Translations under genes and position numbers: made by a program | The notes under the pieces: generated by a model | Told to the model about the DNA's origin: nothing | Seen by the model: the letters and a program-made list of their open reading frames with translations, nothing else | The model's database searches: none | NCBI GenBank assembly: GCA_016218825.1 | Contig: JACRCV010000051.1 | Location: 84,372 to 148,371, forward strand | Length of the DNA: 64,000 nt | Direction: 5' to 3' | DNA from: Deltaproteobacteria bacterium | GTDB taxonomy: Bacteria; Myxococcota; XYA12-FULL-58-9 | In this document: positions 17,401 to 26,329 of the stretch, piece after piece | How the letters are laid out: each line of letters opens with the position of its first letter | Position numbering within the stretch: position 1 is the first letter of the stretch

Positions 17401-19099
17401 CTGCGACAACGGCGTCAACAACGGCAGCTACGGCACCTGCATGCCGGGGTGCCTGAGCCTGGCGCCGCGCTGCGGCGACGGCACCATCCAAGCGGCAAAC
17501 GGCGAGGCCTGCGACGACGGCCCGGCGAACGACAACACCAGCTACGGCGGCTGCACGACGGCCTGCCAGCTCGGGCCGCGCTGCGGCGACGGCGTGCCGC
17601 AGCTCTCCTACGAGCAGTGCGACTTCGGGATCGGCGGCAACGACGGCCAGCCGCCGAACCGCTGCGCCGCCAACTGCACCAGCACCGCGACCTGCGGCGA
17701 CGGCATCCCGGACCCCGGGCGCGGCGAGGCGTGCGACAACGGCGCCGCCAACGACGACCTAACCTGCAACGGCTGCACCACGAGCTGCCAGCTCGGGCCG
17801 CGCTGCGGCGACGGCATAAGGAACTGCGGCGAGCTCTGCGACGACGGCAGCAACACCGGCGCCTACGGCGGCTGTACGAGCGGCTGCGCGGCGCTCGGCC
17901 CGTACTGCGGCGACGGTCAACAGAACGGCAACGAGCAGTGCGACGACGGCACGAACGCCGGCAGCTACGACGGCTGCAACCCGGACTGCACCAACGCCGC
18001 CACCTGCGGCGACGCGCAGCTCGACGCCGGCCACGAGCAGTGCGACAACGGGGTGAACAACGGCAACTACGGCACCTGCAACCCCGACTGCACCCTGCCG
18101 GCCTACTGCGGCGACGCGACGGTGCAGGCGCCGCCGGAGGCTTGCGACGACGGCACCAACTCCGGGGCTTACAACACCTGCAACGCCGACTGCAGCTGGC
18201 CGGACCGTTGCGGTGACAGCATCGTGCAGGCGCCGATGGAGGAGTGTGACGACGGCGTCAACAACGCCACCTACAACGGCTGCCGCTCCAACTGCCGCCT
18301 GGCGCCGTTCTGCGGCGACGGCGTCGTCCAGGCGGCCCTCGGCGCCGAGCAGTGTGACGGCACCGCGTTCGCCGCCAAGACCTGCATCGATCTGAACGGC
18401 AACGGTGTCGCCCGCGAGCCCGGCGACTTCGACGGCGGCGTGCTCGCCTGCAGCGCCGGTGTTTCCGGTTGTCAGCTCGACACCGCCGGCTGCTATCGCT
18501 GCGGCGACGGGGTGAAGAACGGCGTCGAGGCCTGCGACGCCGCCGATCTCGGGTCCGAGACCTGCGAGTCCCTGGGCTTCCCGCCGATGGCGGGCCAGGT
18601 CTTGAGCTGTCGCGCCGACTGCACCTTCAACGTGTCGGGCTGCGACGTGCAGTTCTGCGGCAACGGCGTCCTTGACTCCGGCGAGGCCTGCGACGGCGTC
18701 GGCGTCTGCGGCGCCGCGGCGTCGTGTGGCGCCAACACCTGTCTGACGGTGCCGGGCGGCTACAGCGGCGGCACCCTCAATTGCCGCGCCGATTGCACGT
18801 TGGATCCGGCGGCGTGCGAGCGCTGCGGCGACGGCGTCAAGAACGGCACCGAGATCTGCGACGGCCAGGACTTCGGCGGCGCGACCTGCCTGAGCCTCGG
18901 CAAGGGCTACAAGGGCGGGCCGCTGGCGTGCAACGCGAGCTGCTCGGGCTTCGACGAGTCGGGCTGCTATCGTTGCCTGAGCTGCGCCGACTGCAGCTCG
19001 GGCCTGGCGTGCGTCGACCACCAGTGCGGCTCGTGTCGCACCGACAGCGACTGCTGCGCGCCGCTGGTCTGCTTCGGCGGCGAGTGCAGCATCTTCTAG
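11453..19099 (+). CDS. Giant cysteine-rich repeat lipoprotein with fibro-slime domain
   Basis: 2548 residues from ATG 11453 ([19 protein letters not shown], then MSAC as lipobox). Residues about 65-670 hold 12 tandem units of about 50 residues of the form [18 protein letters not shown]....DC.SGVC....C. The rest is about 30 DUF4215-like units, CGDG....GE.CDDGN....DGC...C. Interrupting them, at about residues 1570-1895, is a fibro-slime domain: [49 protein letters not shown]. The last 40 residues are a compact six-plus-Cys knot ([20 protein letters not shown]). Hundreds of Cys, presumably disulfide-bonded, imply an oxidised cell-surface location. Such proteins are typical of Myxococcota; roles in adhesion or matrix are guesses. 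It lies beside the cytochrome locus and converges on it. Confidence 0.85.
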   Translation: MRSSRSYAALPLAVLAVFGMSACSGKVIVNGQSPAPTDLAGADHDDTGGQSDRDVGPGDQEVAPSCTDGRRNGLETGVDCGGPTCQACGTGGGCTLPSDCDSGSCDPVARECLAATCADGAMNGSETGVDCGGSCAALTPAQTCLNGQGCATGADCTSQVCQDDVCRIDTCNNGGKDGNETGVDCGGNSCGRCDPGGGCQTSADCASGVCAGLVCQTASCADGVTNQDETDVDCGGICTARCATGDGCLTNIDCDSGLCVTLRCRPTGCADNLQDGTETGVDCGGSCGPCPTGDGCALPSDCASGVCAGTCQAPTCADGVHNDGETGVDCGFAACAVACGVGGGCSNDWDCLTHSCDLAGDRCVDPTCTDGRHNGVETGLDCGGPSCGACGTNGGCSLGRDCASGVCTGNTCQAPTCSDGVQNGTETGADCGGSCVSSDAKSCAAGGGCLLVADCQSGLLCILDVCSPPACANLALDVANGETDVDCGGPSCPECVDGQGCDVGTDCTSRVCTSNTCRPPSCVPADGVKNGNESGLDCGGGGCPQCGTGATCRSASDCQSGVCPAGTCLAPRCVPPDAVRNGTETDTDCGGPACPECVDGQGCDVGTDCTSGVCTVLVCQAPKCTPADGVKNGTETDVDCGGATCPKCAATKVCAVAGDCLSGVCTGFVCQAPVCGDGITNGAEQCDDTNAVDTDDCRNDCRLPLCGDALVSTLATGALHEVCDDGVNDGTYGTCNGDCTVAPYCGDGSLDPLYEVCDDGPLNGSTYGGCRANCRRAPFCGDGRVTTPPETCDDGGRCDDNTTRCTSDAACTAINVTYTCTPRAGDGCNASCAVESGSFCPNPGAPCLPTCGNGRFDPGEACDDGGTCAVGGAACVAGGPDACSSAGATCVPQAADGCSDTCAVETGFSCPRFGQPCVSLCGNGVLDGTEACDDGGRCDDNSTRCRVTTAAIDCAATPLKSCTTRSSDGCGADCSTIDVGWECPVVGQACDPLCGNARIDPTHTWCSGDTGMSCSQTSECQAANPAWTCLAEQCDDGTSLNNGAYGGCTPSCRLAPRCGDGSVDLPDEECDLGAGNNTGAYSGCRPDCTYSLHCGDGALTSGETCEDGGLCNNDSTACAGVTADATCQAVPPANSSWECTGRAGDGCGAACQAETNYVCRVPGQACTLMSLCGNGVINGNERCDDGKSCADGTRCSLDNQCSTGSCQALGGDGCDPTCSTVEPGWYCPTVGKACAPLACGDSMQRGFEECDDGNATNSDGCSSTCHLEVRCGNGRVDSSEQCDLGGQCSGDASRLCIVDATCKAVNAAWTCAPRTSTSCSGACQLLAGQTCAPMTCGNSNCELGECSSCPGDCTGLCTSPCGNGSCAGGETSASCASDCGAASQCRATAGTSCGNGILEGTERCDDFNPTTGDGCSATCAIEPVHTSGVDIGKGHGCYAVRGVACGTGSGNGNCPCQHTSCGDGVRQGGEACDDGKHCGDPNHTPCRADADCAGFGGGFCVTRAGDGCGPFCAMEPMFECDGTLGEKSFCRPICGDSKTLVAVGELCDDGNVTSGDGCSSACTIEPGWTCTDFSTEPASIALPITVRDVRGFNQTGTGDGYMRTCTNIENLGLICTNNPSCNPNGACSTSRGHPDFEQYGGNPESLGLVANTLGADGTPIFASRYGVWGYGCGSANQNPPPPPPYPACGNTNVELASSARFYEWYHDVSGANRRFATTITLNRTGVRRYVFDSAIYAKADNGNGRSDGGFFPLDHCPDGFLCDGYGPGNDDDCATHGGGACIREGYGVSSRNRNFGFTTEFRVLFQYKGGETLDFSGDDDLWVFVNGVLALDVGGLHSQLNRSFSLSNTLDPALRIITDPRFAIYENGIYELAAFHAERHTDQSNFKLTLTGFLRMDRSTCGGQCGNGVAQAGEQCDDGNGVDTDSCHNDCTLNGASSGFCGNQALDAGEQCDDGNAVDTDSCAGCQNARCGDGYTQPILGEVCDNGVNNGSYGTCMPGCLSLAPRCGDGTIQAANGEACDDGPANDNTSYGGCTTACQLGPRCGDGVPQLSYEQCDFGIGGNDGQPPNRCAANCTSTATCGDGIPDPGRGEACDNGAANDDLTCNGCTTSCQLGPRCGDGIRNCGELCDDGSNTGAYGGCTSGCAALGPYCGDGQQNGNEQCDDGTNAGSYDGCNPDCTNAATCGDAQLDAGHEQCDNGVNNGNYGTCNPDCTLPAYCGDATVQAPPEACDDGTNSGAYNTCNADCSWPDRCGDSIVQAPMEECDDGVNNATYNGCRSNCRLAPFCGDGVVQAALGAEQCDGTAFAAKTCIDLNGNGVAREPGDFDGGVLACSAGVSGCQLDTAGCYRCGDGVKNGVEACDAADLGSETCESLGFPPMAGQVLSCRADCTFNVSGCDVQFCGNGVLDSGEACDGVGVCGAAASCGANTCLTVPGGYSGGTLNCRADCTLDPAACERCGDGVKNGTEICDGQDFGGATCLSLGKGYKGGPLACNASCSGFDESGCYRCLSCADCSSGLACVDHQCGSCRTDSDCCAPLVCFGGECSIF
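11647..13470 (+). repeat. Twelve tandem ~150-base repeats encoding the DVDCGG cysteine units
   Basis: The DNA repeats with a period of about 150 bases, the most constant part being the stretch encoding GETGVDCGG. Unit length varies by a few codons, and two units (near 11800 and 12710) have longer loops. Near-identical blocks, for example those encoding [18 protein letters not shown] in units 9 and 11 (about 12930 and 13230), indicate recent duplication or gene conversion. Confidence 0.8.
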
Positions 19100-19138
19100 G
19101 AGCCCGTCGCCTTTCTTGGGGGCTGCAGCCGCGGGCTC
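19100..19138. terminator. Possible bidirectional terminator between convergent genes
   Basis: GAGCCCG (19100-19106) pairs with CGGGCTC (19132-19138), and the internal GGCTGCAGCC can fold on itself. It starts at the base after the stop of the giant lipoprotein gene and touches the stop of the beta-propeller gene. There is no T-tract on either strand, so it may be only a weak or Rho-assisted terminator. Confidence 0.35.
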
Positions 19139-20038
19139 TCAATGGCTCGCGAAGATCTGGACGCGGTTGTTGCCGCGATCAGCGACGACGACGTTCCCCT
19201 TGCCGTCCAGACAGATCTCGGTCGGGTAGTAGACCAGGCCTTCCACCCAGCCGAGACCGAGCTGGCGGCCCATGAACGAGCCGTCGTGGTTGACGACCGC
19301 CACCCCGTGGCCGTGCTGGTCGACCACGAACAAGCGTCCGGCGGCGTCGCCGGTCAGGTGGGCGGGAAAGCTCAGGTAGCCGCTCAAGCTGTCGCCGACC
19401 TGGGCCCAGACCCCTTCCGGATCGAGGCGGAAGAGGGCCACGGTCTTCGCCTCGGCGGCATAGAGTGCGCCCTTGCCGTCGCTGTAGATCGCGGTGAACA
19501 GGCCGGGGCCCTTGGGGAAGGGGACGGCCCGGGTGAAGGCGCCGGTGCCGTCGAACGCCACGACCCGATTGCCGGCGCTGTCGAGGACATAGAGGCTGCC
19601 GGTCGCGTCGAGGGAGAATGCGACCGGCAGGATGATTGGGCTGCCAGGGACCCGCTTCATGTCGAGCGCGCCCTTGAAGGTACCGTCGGCGCCGACCCGG
19701 ACGAGCTTGTGCGTCTTGCCGTCGAGGACGACGGCGTCGCCGTGGTCGTCGAGCGCCACCTGCCGGGGGTACGGGAGCTCGGCGAGCTTGATCTCGACAC
19801 CGGCGGTGACGACGCCGTTCTTGAGGGTGTAGCGCAGGAGGCGTCCGTTCTGGGTGTCGGCCACCAGGATGTTGCCGGCGGCGTCGCAGCCAACGCCTTC
19901 GGGCGCCGCGAGCCTAGCGCCCTTCTTGTCGACGACGATGACGGCCACCGGCGTGAAGCTGAGCGCGCCGGCCGCGGCCGGAGCGCTCGTGCCCAAGAGA
20001 CCTGCGAGCGCAGCGAGGATGTGCGGCCGGATGCGCAT
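19139..20038 (-). CDS. Secreted NHL-repeat beta-propeller
   Basis: 299 residues from ATG 20038, with AGAGGAGG about 9 bases upstream. A cleavable signal peptide (MRIRPHILAALAGLLGTSAP, Ala-rich end) is followed by about six NHL-type blades: EGVGCDAAGNILVADTQNGR, YPRQVALDDHGDAVVLDG, FSLDATGSLYVLDSAGNRV, FTAIYSDGKGALYAAEA, and EICLDGKGNVVVADRGNNRV. No catalytic residues are evident. It is the last gene of the minus-strand run that carries the 16- and 26-heme cytochromes and lies 5 bases after the 16-heme gene. Beta-propellers recur in omcS-type clusters and one, OscD, is reported to affect nanowire form in Geobacter. The role here is inferred from that. Confidence 0.8.
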   Translation of the reverse strand: MRIRPHILAALAGLLGTSAPAAAGALSFTPVAVIVVDKKGARLAAPEGVGCDAAGNILVADTQNGRLLRYTLKNGVVTAGVEIKLAELPYPRQVALDDHGDAVVLDGKTHKLVRVGADGTFKGALDMKRVPGSPIILPVAFSLDATGSLYVLDSAGNRVVAFDGTGAFTRAVPFPKGPGLFTAIYSDGKGALYAAEAKTVALFRLDPEGVWAQVGDSLSGYLSFPAHLTGDAAGRLFVVDQHGHGVAVVNHDGSFMGRQLGLGWVEGLVYYPTEICLDGKGNVVVADRGNNRVQIFASH

Positions 20039-20043
20039 GTCGC

Positions 20044-21315
20044 TCACCTCCTCTGCTCGACGTGGCACTGCGTGCAGAGCGTCGTGGTGGTGGGGTACGG
20101 GAACATGTTCTTGTACTCGGTGCCGTGCGCCCGATGGCAGCTCAGACAGTTGAGCGTCAGGTTGGGGTTGCGCGGGTCGCGGCGGCTGCCGCCGATCGGG
20201 TGGCTCTGGTGCTCCTTCCAGGAGTGGCAAACGCCGCAGACCTCGATGTCGGTCGCCCTCTTGAACAAGAGCGGCTCGTCGCCGGTGTGGGGGTCGTGGC
20301 ACTTGACGCACTCGCCGTCCCGGATCGGCGGATGCTTGGTCACCGAGGCCGCCTGTCGGGCCAGCGTGTCGCGATGGCACTCGCCGCAGACGCTCTTGAG
20401 CTCGCCCTGCAAGAGCGGCTTGCGGCTGGAGGCGTGGGCCGCGTGGCAGTTGAGGCAGGCCGTGGCATTCGCCACTGGGCGATGCAGCCGGTTCTTGGCG
20501 AGCATCTTGCCGATGAGGTCGGCGTGGCACGTCTGACAGAGCGCCAGCCCGGTCTTCTTGGGCTCGACGGGCTTGCCGGCCACGGGCGGGCCGTGGCACT
20601 GCGCGCAATTGTGCTTGGCGACCGGCTGGTGCACGTCATTGTACAACATGCCCGGCTGGTTCGAGCCGTGAGGATCGTGGCAGCTCGTACAGCGCGACTT
20701 GGCGACCGGATAGTCCATGTGCTTCTTGGCGAAGCCCGGCCGCTCCGCCTTGTGGCAACCAACACAGAGTCCGGGTACGGCCTGCTTCAGGAGCGCGCCG
20801 GCCTTGGTCGAGGCATGCGGGTCGTGGCAGACAGTGCATCCTTGGTCGACCACCGGCCGGTGCTTGCGCCTGGCGGTCGTTGCCGCCTCGGTGATGCGCG
20901 GGTGGCAGTCGGCGCAGAGGTCGAGCATCGGCTTGGTGAGAAGGTCCGGCTGGTCGCCGGCGTGAGGCAGGTGGCACTTCTGGCAGGCGCGCTCCAAGAC
21001 CGGCGCGTGGGCGCTGGCGCGCTCCTTGGGGACCATCTGGTGACAACGGCCGCAGACCGCACCGCCGTCTTCCCAGAGCAGGTTCCGGGTGGTCGCCGCG
21101 TGCGGACTGTGACAGCCGATGCATTCCCCGCGCTTGATCGGCGTGTGAACCACCGGCTTCTTCAAGAGCGTCTCGACGTCGGAGTGGCAGGTGAGGCAGA
21201 CCTTCCCCTTGCCTTCGGGGCGGAGGTTGAACTTCGGTGCGGCCACGGCGTCGTGCCACGATAAGCCGAGCGCGGCGACGAGCAAGGCGGCGCACTGGAG
21301 TCGCGTGTGGTTCAT
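20044..21315 (-). CDS. 16-heme paired-CXXCH c-type cytochrome
   Basis: 423 residues. Signal peptide MNHTRLQCAALLVAALGLSW, ending near AVAAP. I count 16 CXXCH motifs, from CLTCH near residue 40 to CTQCH at the C-terminus. They are mostly arranged as the 'doubled CXXCH' type: C-x-x-C-H, about 25 residues, then C-x-x-C-H-x-P-H with LL or similar between them (for example CIGCHSPHAATTRNLL, CTSCHDPHGSNQPGML). Hemes are attached in the periplasm or outside, so this is an electron-transfer protein able to hold a long heme chain. It is transcribed directly after the 26-heme gene (4 bases apart), its likely partner. Membrane segments are absent. Its redox partner and whether it crosses the outer membrane cannot be read from sequence. 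Confidence 0.9.
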   Translation of the reverse strand: MNHTRLQCAALLVAALGLSWHDAVAAPKFNLRPEGKGKVCLTCHSDVETLLKKPVVHTPIKRGECIGCHSPHAATTRNLLWEDGGAVCGRCHQMVPKERASAHAPVLERACQKCHLPHAGDQPDLLTKPMLDLCADCHPRITEAATTARRKHRPVVDQGCTVCHDPHASTKAGALLKQAVPGLCVGCHKAERPGFAKKHMDYPVAKSRCTSCHDPHGSNQPGMLYNDVHQPVAKHNCAQCHGPPVAGKPVEPKKTGLALCQTCHADLIGKMLAKNRLHRPVANATACLNCHAAHASSRKPLLQGELKSVCGECHRDTLARQAASVTKHPPIRDGECVKCHDPHTGDEPLLFKRATDIEVCGVCHSWKEHQSHPIGGSRRDPRNPNLTLNCLSCHRAHGTEYKNMFPYPTTTTLCTQCHVEQRR

Positions 21316-21319
21316 GGCG

Positions 21320-23296
21320 TCACTTCTTCTTCACCGGCAGGTGGCAGGTGTCGCAGTCCCCGGAGGCGAAGGGCGCGTGCGCGTTCGCCTTCAAGAGCTT
21401 GGCGTTCTTGCCGGAGTGCGGATCGTGGCAGCTCTGGCAGGTCATCTCCTTGGCGTTGACACCGGCGTGCTTCCGGGTGAACTCGGCGTCGAAGTCGTGA
21501 CATTGCCCGCACAGGGTCGAGGTCGGCTGCACCAGCATGCTCGGCTCACTCGAGCCGTGCGGCAGGTGGCAGACCAGGCAGTCGTCTCGCGCCGGCGAGT
21601 GGGCGGTCTCGGTCTCCTGCCGGGCGCGCAGGTCTTTGTGGCAGCTGAAGCAGAGGTCGGGGGCCTTGGCGGGGACGAGACCCCGCAGCGCGGCCTTGTG
21701 GGGATTGTGACAGCCGCTGCACTTGCCCTCGCTATAGGGTTTGTGGACGCTCATCGGCGTCATCGGCATGTCCTTCGCCTTCTTGTGACAGCCCGCACAC
21801 ACGTCGCCTTCCTTCTTGACCAGCATGCCGGCGTTGTTGCTGCCGTGCGGGTTGTGGCACTGCATGCACTGACCCTGGACGAACGGCTTGTGGCTGGAGC
21901 CGGCCTTGATCGGCTCCATGAGCTCGGCGTGGCACGGCCGGCAGAGCGCGGCGCCACCGGCTTTCAGCAGCTTGGCCTCGCCGGCGGCGTGCGGCGCGTG
22001 GCAGACCGTGCAAGCCCCCTGGGCCACCGGGCTGTGGATGTGGACCTTCACGAAGCCGACCTCGGCCTCGCGATGACAGCCGTAACAGACCGCGTCGACG
22101 CGCTCGCGCAGGATCGCCGGCATCGGTGAGCCGTGCGGGTTGTGGCAGACCGAGCAAGCACCGTTCAAGAACGGCGCGTGCTCCACTCGCAACCGCTGCT
22201 CGGCATTGACCTTGTCGTGGCAGCCCAGGCAGAGGGCCATCGCGGGCTTCTTGAGGAGATGCTGCTCCTTGGCTGCGTGCGGCGCATGGCAGGCCACGCA
22301 CCCTGCTTCGGAGGTCATGACCGCGTGCTTCACCGGGCCGCTTTGACCCTGATCGGGGTGGCACGCGGCGCACAGGGTGTTCCCGGGCGCTTTGCGGAGG
22401 GCGCGTGACGACGACGCGTGGGGGTCGTGACAGGTCGTGCAGTCGCCGTCTGCGAAGGGCGCGTGCGTGATGGCGCCGCCGGCGGCGAGGTCGGCGCTGT
22501 CGTGACAGTTGGCGCAGAGCTTGCCGCCCTGCTCGACGAGCGCGAACGGCTTGGCGGCGGTGGCGGCCTGGTGGCAGGAGCTGCAGTCCTTCGAGCGCAC
22601 CGGGTCGTGGACCGAGGCGCGCAAGAGCTTGGCATCGTCCGCCGAGTGCGGATCATGACAGCCGGTGCAGATCCTGCCCGCCACCGGGTAGTCGGCGTGC
22701 GCCTTCTTGAAGCTGTCCTTGTCCGGCGCGTGGCACTTGACGCAGAGCTTGAGCGGGTCGCTGGTCAGCAGGTTCCTCTGGTCGGAGGCGTGCGCCAGAT
22801 GGCAGGCGCTGCAGCCCTCCTTCTTCACGACCTCGTGGACGAAGCGACCGGCGAAGGACTCCTTCTTGTGGCAGGCGAAGCAGCTGACCGAGCCTGCGGC
22901 GCGCAGGAGGTTCTTGGTTTGCGCGGCGTGCGGCTCGTGACAGGAGGAGCACTTTCCCGAGGCGATCGCTGAATGAACATTCTTCTTGTTCATGCCGATC
23001 GCGGTCTTGTTGTGGCAGTCGTAGCAGAGCTGCGGCTCGGCCTTCTTCAACAGGAGCTTGGGGACGAACCCGTGGCGCAGATGGCAGGTGTCGCACTTCT
23101 CGCCCTCGGCGGGGTCGTGCACTTCGGGCCGCCCGAGGACCTCGCTCACGAACTTCTTGTGACACTCGCGACAGCTCTTGGGCGCAAACTTCCGCCCGGC
23201 GGCGTCGGTTTCGGCCGGCCAAAGGCCGAGCCCGACGACGACGGCGGCGAGCGCCACCCGAAGCTCAAAGCGATCGCCGAACAAGCGCCTCAGCAT
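21320..23296 (-). CDS. 26-heme paired-CXXCH c-type cytochrome
   Basis: 658 residues from ATG 23296, chosen for the GGAGG about 10 bases upstream and the signal peptide that follows (MLRRLFGDRFELRVALAAVV, cut near TDAAG). I count 26 CXXCH motifs, the first CRECH and the last CDTCH just before the Lys-rich end. The repeat unit is the doubled type: CxxCH-x-P-H....LL......CxxCH, with H-x-P-F/V-x-x-G-x-C leading into each pair (for example EHAPFLNGACSVCHNPHGS). This resembles the 16-heme neighbour throughout, so the two come from the same repeat expansion. A chain of 26 hemes can span a long distance, so it is a candidate periplasmic or transmembrane wire. It lies downstream of the prolyl isomerase gene with 22 bases between. 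Confidence 0.9.
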   Translation of the reverse strand: MLRRLFGDRFELRVALAAVVVGLGLWPAETDAAGRKFAPKSCRECHKKFVSEVLGRPEVHDPAEGEKCDTCHLRHGFVPKLLLKKAEPQLCYDCHNKTAIGMNKKNVHSAIASGKCSSCHEPHAAQTKNLLRAAGSVSCFACHKKESFAGRFVHEVVKKEGCSACHLAHASDQRNLLTSDPLKLCVKCHAPDKDSFKKAHADYPVAGRICTGCHDPHSADDAKLLRASVHDPVRSKDCSSCHQAATAAKPFALVEQGGKLCANCHDSADLAAGGAITHAPFADGDCTTCHDPHASSSRALRKAPGNTLCAACHPDQGQSGPVKHAVMTSEAGCVACHAPHAAKEQHLLKKPAMALCLGCHDKVNAEQRLRVEHAPFLNGACSVCHNPHGSPMPAILRERVDAVCYGCHREAEVGFVKVHIHSPVAQGACTVCHAPHAAGEAKLLKAGGAALCRPCHAELMEPIKAGSSHKPFVQGQCMQCHNPHGSNNAGMLVKKEGDVCAGCHKKAKDMPMTPMSVHKPYSEGKCSGCHNPHKAALRGLVPAKAPDLCFSCHKDLRARQETETAHSPARDDCLVCHLPHGSSEPSMLVQPTSTLCGQCHDFDAEFTRKHAGVNAKEMTCQSCHDPHSGKNAKLLKANAHAPFASGDCDTCHLPVKKK

Positions 23297-23318
23297 GGGG
23301 TTCGGAGCCTCCGCATCA

Positions 23319-25100
23319 TCAGCTGCCAATGCGCGTCAGGTAGATCTCCACCGGATAGGCGGCGCGAAGCTTCTTGCCCCAGTCGGCGAGGGCGACCTCG
23401 AGCTGCTCGGCGAACACCTTCTTGCGCAGCGCCTCCTGGATTTCCTCGAGCTCCGTGGCCTTCGCCGCGATCCGGCCCTCGACGATGACCACATAGTACA
23501 CGCCGGCGAGGTTGTCGTACAAACGGTAGTCCCCCGCCTGGGCGCCGGTGAGCGCCGCGGCCAGGCCGCCGCTCAGGCTCTTGGTCGTGACCGTCGCGCT
23601 CGTGAGTTCCTCCGCCTGCTGCTCCTCGGAGACGCGCTCGGCGGCGTTCGCCCGCAGCCACCGGACGTCGGTGCCGGCGCGCAGCTTGGCAATGGCGTCC
23701 TCGGCGGCCGCCAGCGTGCGAAAGCCGAGGGTCGAGAGCTTCACGAACTCGGGGAGCATGTACTCGCTCTTGTGTTGCTCGTAGTATTCGCGGACCCGCT
23801 CGGCCGAGACCGCGATCTCGGGGATGACCGCGCGTCGCAAGAAGAGGTCGAAGACGAGAGAGCGCTCGTGCTCGGCGACCTTGCGCCGATAGCGGTCGGT
23901 GTTGGCGAGGCTCAAGAGCTCGGCCTCCCGCCTGCCCACGGCGGTGCGCACCATGCTCTCGAAGGTCGAATGCTTCTTGACGTTGACGCGCCGCTCTTTG
24001 ACGCCGGCCTCGGTGCCGTGGAAGAGCTTCTTCTCGATCTGCGCCGCGAGATCGGCCACGGTGATCGATTCGCCGCCGGCAATCTTGGCCAGGACCCGCG
24101 CGTCCTTCAAGAGCGCCGCGAAGCCGGGCTTGGCCGCCTCGAGGTCGAGGTTCTTGAGGCGCTTGTCGTCGATGACGGCGTGCTTCTTGACCAGGTCCTC
24201 GAAGTATTTGCGCAAGAGCTCCGTGCTCTGGCGGTCGATCGACTGCTGCTCGGCCTGAGCCAAGAGCGCCGGGTTGTCGGGGTAACAGATCTCGACGAGC
24301 TGGATGACCGCGAAGCCGTCCGCGACCGCAGTGACCGGAGCGAGGCCCAAGGCCTCCAGGCCTTTGACGGCGGCGGCAATCGCCGGATGCAGGTCATTGA
24401 GGCGCATGCAGTTGGTGGCGCTGCCGCCTTTGGCCTTCTTGGTGCTCACCGCCCGGGTCGCCACCTCGGCAAACGGCTCTGCGGCCTGGAGCTGGCTCAG
24501 GGCTTCGCTCGCATCCTCGGTCTTCGCGAACCACAGCGACTGCAGCTTCCACTGACGCGCCTTGTCTTTGTAGATGCGCTCGACTTCGTCCGGATCGGGT
24601 TTCACGGAGACCGTCACCGTGCGCTCGAGCTCGGCCTGGAGGAGGGTCCGCCGATACTGGGTGAGGCTCTCCTGAGCCTCCGGCAGCTCGTCCAGGCCCA
24701 TCTGGCGCGCCTCCAGGACCGCGAGGCGCACGTCGATGATCCTGTCGAGGATCGCTTTGAAATCAATAGCCTTTTCTGCGCTGTCGGTCGTTCGCTTCGC
24801 GTGCGTTGCCGCCAGGGCGAGGTTGAGCTCCTGGAGCAACACCACCTCGTCGCCGATTCTGGCCACGGGAGCTGTCTCGAACGCCTCCGCGAACAGGGGA
24901 GCCTGGAGGGAGACGGTGATCGTCGGCGAGCCCGCGGCCGGCGCCGCGGGCGCGGCTGTCGAGGTCGGCGCGACGGTCGGCGGGCAGGGGGCGGCCACGG
25001 CTGCCGGAGCGGCGCCCTCCCCCGCCGTACAAGCGCCCAAGAGGAGGGTGAGCAAAGCGGTCGCGAAGCTCGGGCCGAGCCGTTTACGGGCGCGCATCAT
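23319..25100 (-). CDS. Parvulin-type prolyl isomerase lipoprotein (SurA/PpiC-like chaperone)
   Basis: 593 residues. Lipoprotein signal: ATALLTLLLGAC. After a Pro/Ala linker comes a SurA-like N-terminal helical part (VARIGDEVVLLQELNLAL, FKAILDRIIDVRLAVLEARQ), then a first rotamase-like segment (LQSLWFAKTEDASEALSQLQ, VADGFAVIQLVEI). A second helical and rotamase module follows (VREYYEQHKSEYMLPEFVKL, LAAAEDAIAKLRAGTDVRWL, AGVYYVVIVEGRI). This is the domain plan of periplasmic folding factors with two parvulin domains. The start overlaps the stop of the CsgG-like gene by 4 bases. In Geobacter a prolyl-isomerase chaperone (OscH, from memory) is required to fold OmcS nanowires; this gene has the same neighbours and is the natural counterpart. 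Whether its isomerase residues are all intact I cannot confirm by eye. Confidence 0.8.
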   Translation of the reverse strand: MMRARKRLGPSFATALLTLLLGACTAGEGAAPAAVAAPCPPTVAPTSTAAPAAPAAGSPTITVSLQAPLFAEAFETAPVARIGDEVVLLQELNLALAATHAKRTTDSAEKAIDFKAILDRIIDVRLAVLEARQMGLDELPEAQESLTQYRRTLLQAELERTVTVSVKPDPDEVERIYKDKARQWKLQSLWFAKTEDASEALSQLQAAEPFAEVATRAVSTKKAKGGSATNCMRLNDLHPAIAAAVKGLEALGLAPVTAVADGFAVIQLVEICYPDNPALLAQAEQQSIDRQSTELLRKYFEDLVKKHAVIDDKRLKNLDLEAAKPGFAALLKDARVLAKIAGGESITVADLAAQIEKKLFHGTEAGVKERRVNVKKHSTFESMVRTAVGRREAELLSLANTDRYRRKVAEHERSLVFDLFLRRAVIPEIAVSAERVREYYEQHKSEYMLPEFVKLSTLGFRTLAAAEDAIAKLRAGTDVRWLRANAAERVSEEQQAEELTSATVTTKSLSGGLAAALTGAQAGDYRLYDNLAGVYYVVIVEGRIAAKATELEEIQEALRKKVFAEQLEVALADWGKKLRAAYPVEIYLTRIGS

Positions 25101-26329
25101 GGTCTTCCTTCCGTGGGCTCCAGGTGCTCGGTCTTGGCCGGGTGGACGTCGGATTGGGGCACCGTCTCCGGCGCCGTCGCCGACAGCTCGGCCAAGAGGG
25201 GCGGTGCGTTCTGGGCGAGCCTGTCAACGGCGGCGCTCGCCAGGTTGCAGACGAGCCCGGCCGCCGTCCGCTCGAGGCCGATGTTGAAGAACCAGACGCC
25301 GTCGTCGCCGAAGGCGAAGGACGTCGACTCGAACACCACCTCGGACGCCTCGCGCGGCGCTCCCCGATCGAGGAGGAGCGTCGAGAAGTTCACCCGCGCC
25401 GCCTGCGGCCCGCCGCGCCATTCCTCGTAGTCGAAGACCTCGCCGGTCAGGATGAGATCGGTCGTGCCCGCGGCAAACACGGAGCGGGCGGTGTCGAGCG
25501 ACAGGCCCTCGGACAGGACGGTGCGGTACTGGAGGAGCCACTGTCGCACCACGCCGGGCTCGACGACCTCGAACAGCGTCGAGGCCTGCAGTTGGCGTAC
25601 GAACTCGAGGGCCACGACGTAGCCGGCGTCGCGGCGCGGCGTCAGGTTGCGGAAGGGCAGCACCGCCACCCGGTAGCGGCGCGTCGGGTCGAAGGCGGCG
25701 GCCACGGAGTAGGACCGCGGGTCGAAGAAGAAGCCGCCCGGGCACGGCTCGGCCCGGCGCTTGGCGCCGGCCAGGAAGAGCAGCAACGACTCCTCGAGGT
25801 GAACGATGGCCTGATCGCGGATGATGCGCGGGTCGTTGACGACGCCCAGGCTCAAGAAACCCGGATGGTCGACGCCGGTGAGCGGCATGCCGTCCACCCA
25901 CAAGACGCGCGGTGGATCGGTCGCCGAGACCAAGCGCATGGTCAACGCCAGCTTGGGCACGGCGTCGTCGGCGTAGCCGGTGATTGAAGTCACGAGGATG
26001 TCGGTCGCGCCCAGCTCTAAGGCGGCGGCCGCGGCGAACAGGCCGTCAACGTAGCCGGTGTTGCGCACCCGATGTCGTGCCATGAGCCCGAAGAGCCCGA
26101 CCTCGTCTACGAGGGTCAGGTCGTACAGGAGCAGCCGCTGGTAAACCAGGTTCTGGATCTCGCTCAACGGCACCGGGCCGCCGGTCAGATTCTCGGGGGG
26201 CAGGACGGCGATGACCGTCGCGGCGGCGGGTCTTTGTGGGCCCGGGGCCGGGAGCGGTCTGGCCGACACGCAGGCGGCGACGCCGCAACAGCCGAGGGCG
26301 GCCATGGCGATTGTTCGGGTCGGCATCAT
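25097..26329 (-). CDS. Lipoprotein with two CsgG/LpoB-like domains
   Basis: 410 residues. Lipobox region AALGCCGVAAC at about residues 10-20. Two copies of a Rossmann-like CsgG/GNA1162-type half follow. First: ATVIAVLPPENLTGGPV, LTLVDEVGLFGLMARH, ALELGATDILVTSITGY. Second: RYRVAVLPFRNLTPRRD, TLFEVVEPGVVRQWLLQYR, FAAGTTDLILTGEVFDYEEW. Both show the family signature 'IAVLPF.N......' then 'v.e..v...l' and 'G.Td.i.tG.v'. It is 4-base overlapped with the neighbouring genes on both sides, so strictly co-expressed with the barrel and the prolyl isomerase. CsgG forms the outer-membrane export pore of curli. By analogy this could form or gate an export channel for the extracellular cytochromes, as reported for channel-like OscEFG. 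Confidence 0.75.
   Translation of the reverse strand: MMPTRTIAMAALGCCGVAACVSARPLPAPGPQRPAAATVIAVLPPENLTGGPVPLSEIQNLVYQRLLLYDLTLVDEVGLFGLMARHRVRNTGYVDGLFAAAAALELGATDILVTSITGYADDAVPKLALTMRLVSATDPPRVLWVDGMPLTGVDHPGFLSLGVVNDPRIIRDQAIVHLEESLLLFLAGAKRRAEPCPGGFFFDPRSYSVAAAFDPTRRYRVAVLPFRNLTPRRDAGYVVALEFVRQLQASTLFEVVEPGVVRQWLLQYRTVLSEGLSLDTARSVFAAGTTDLILTGEVFDYEEWRGGPQAARVNFSTLLLDRGAPREASEVVFESTSFAFGDDGVWFFNIGLERTAAGLVCNLASAAVDRLAQNAPPLLAELSATAPETVPQSDVHPAKTEHLEPTEGRP

Noticed and set aside
11423..17491. A 2022-codon open frame on the minus strand opposite the giant Cys-rich gene
   Set aside because: Its translation is Val/Ala/Gly/Arg-rich low complexity, the mirror of the GC-rich Cys-repeat coding sequence. 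The plus-strand frame has a signal peptide and ordered Cys repeats.
19100..19138. Treating the convergent-gene hairpin as a strong intrinsic terminator
   Set aside because: Only 7 bp of stem with a 25-base loop and no T-tract on either strand. It is listed at low confidence only.
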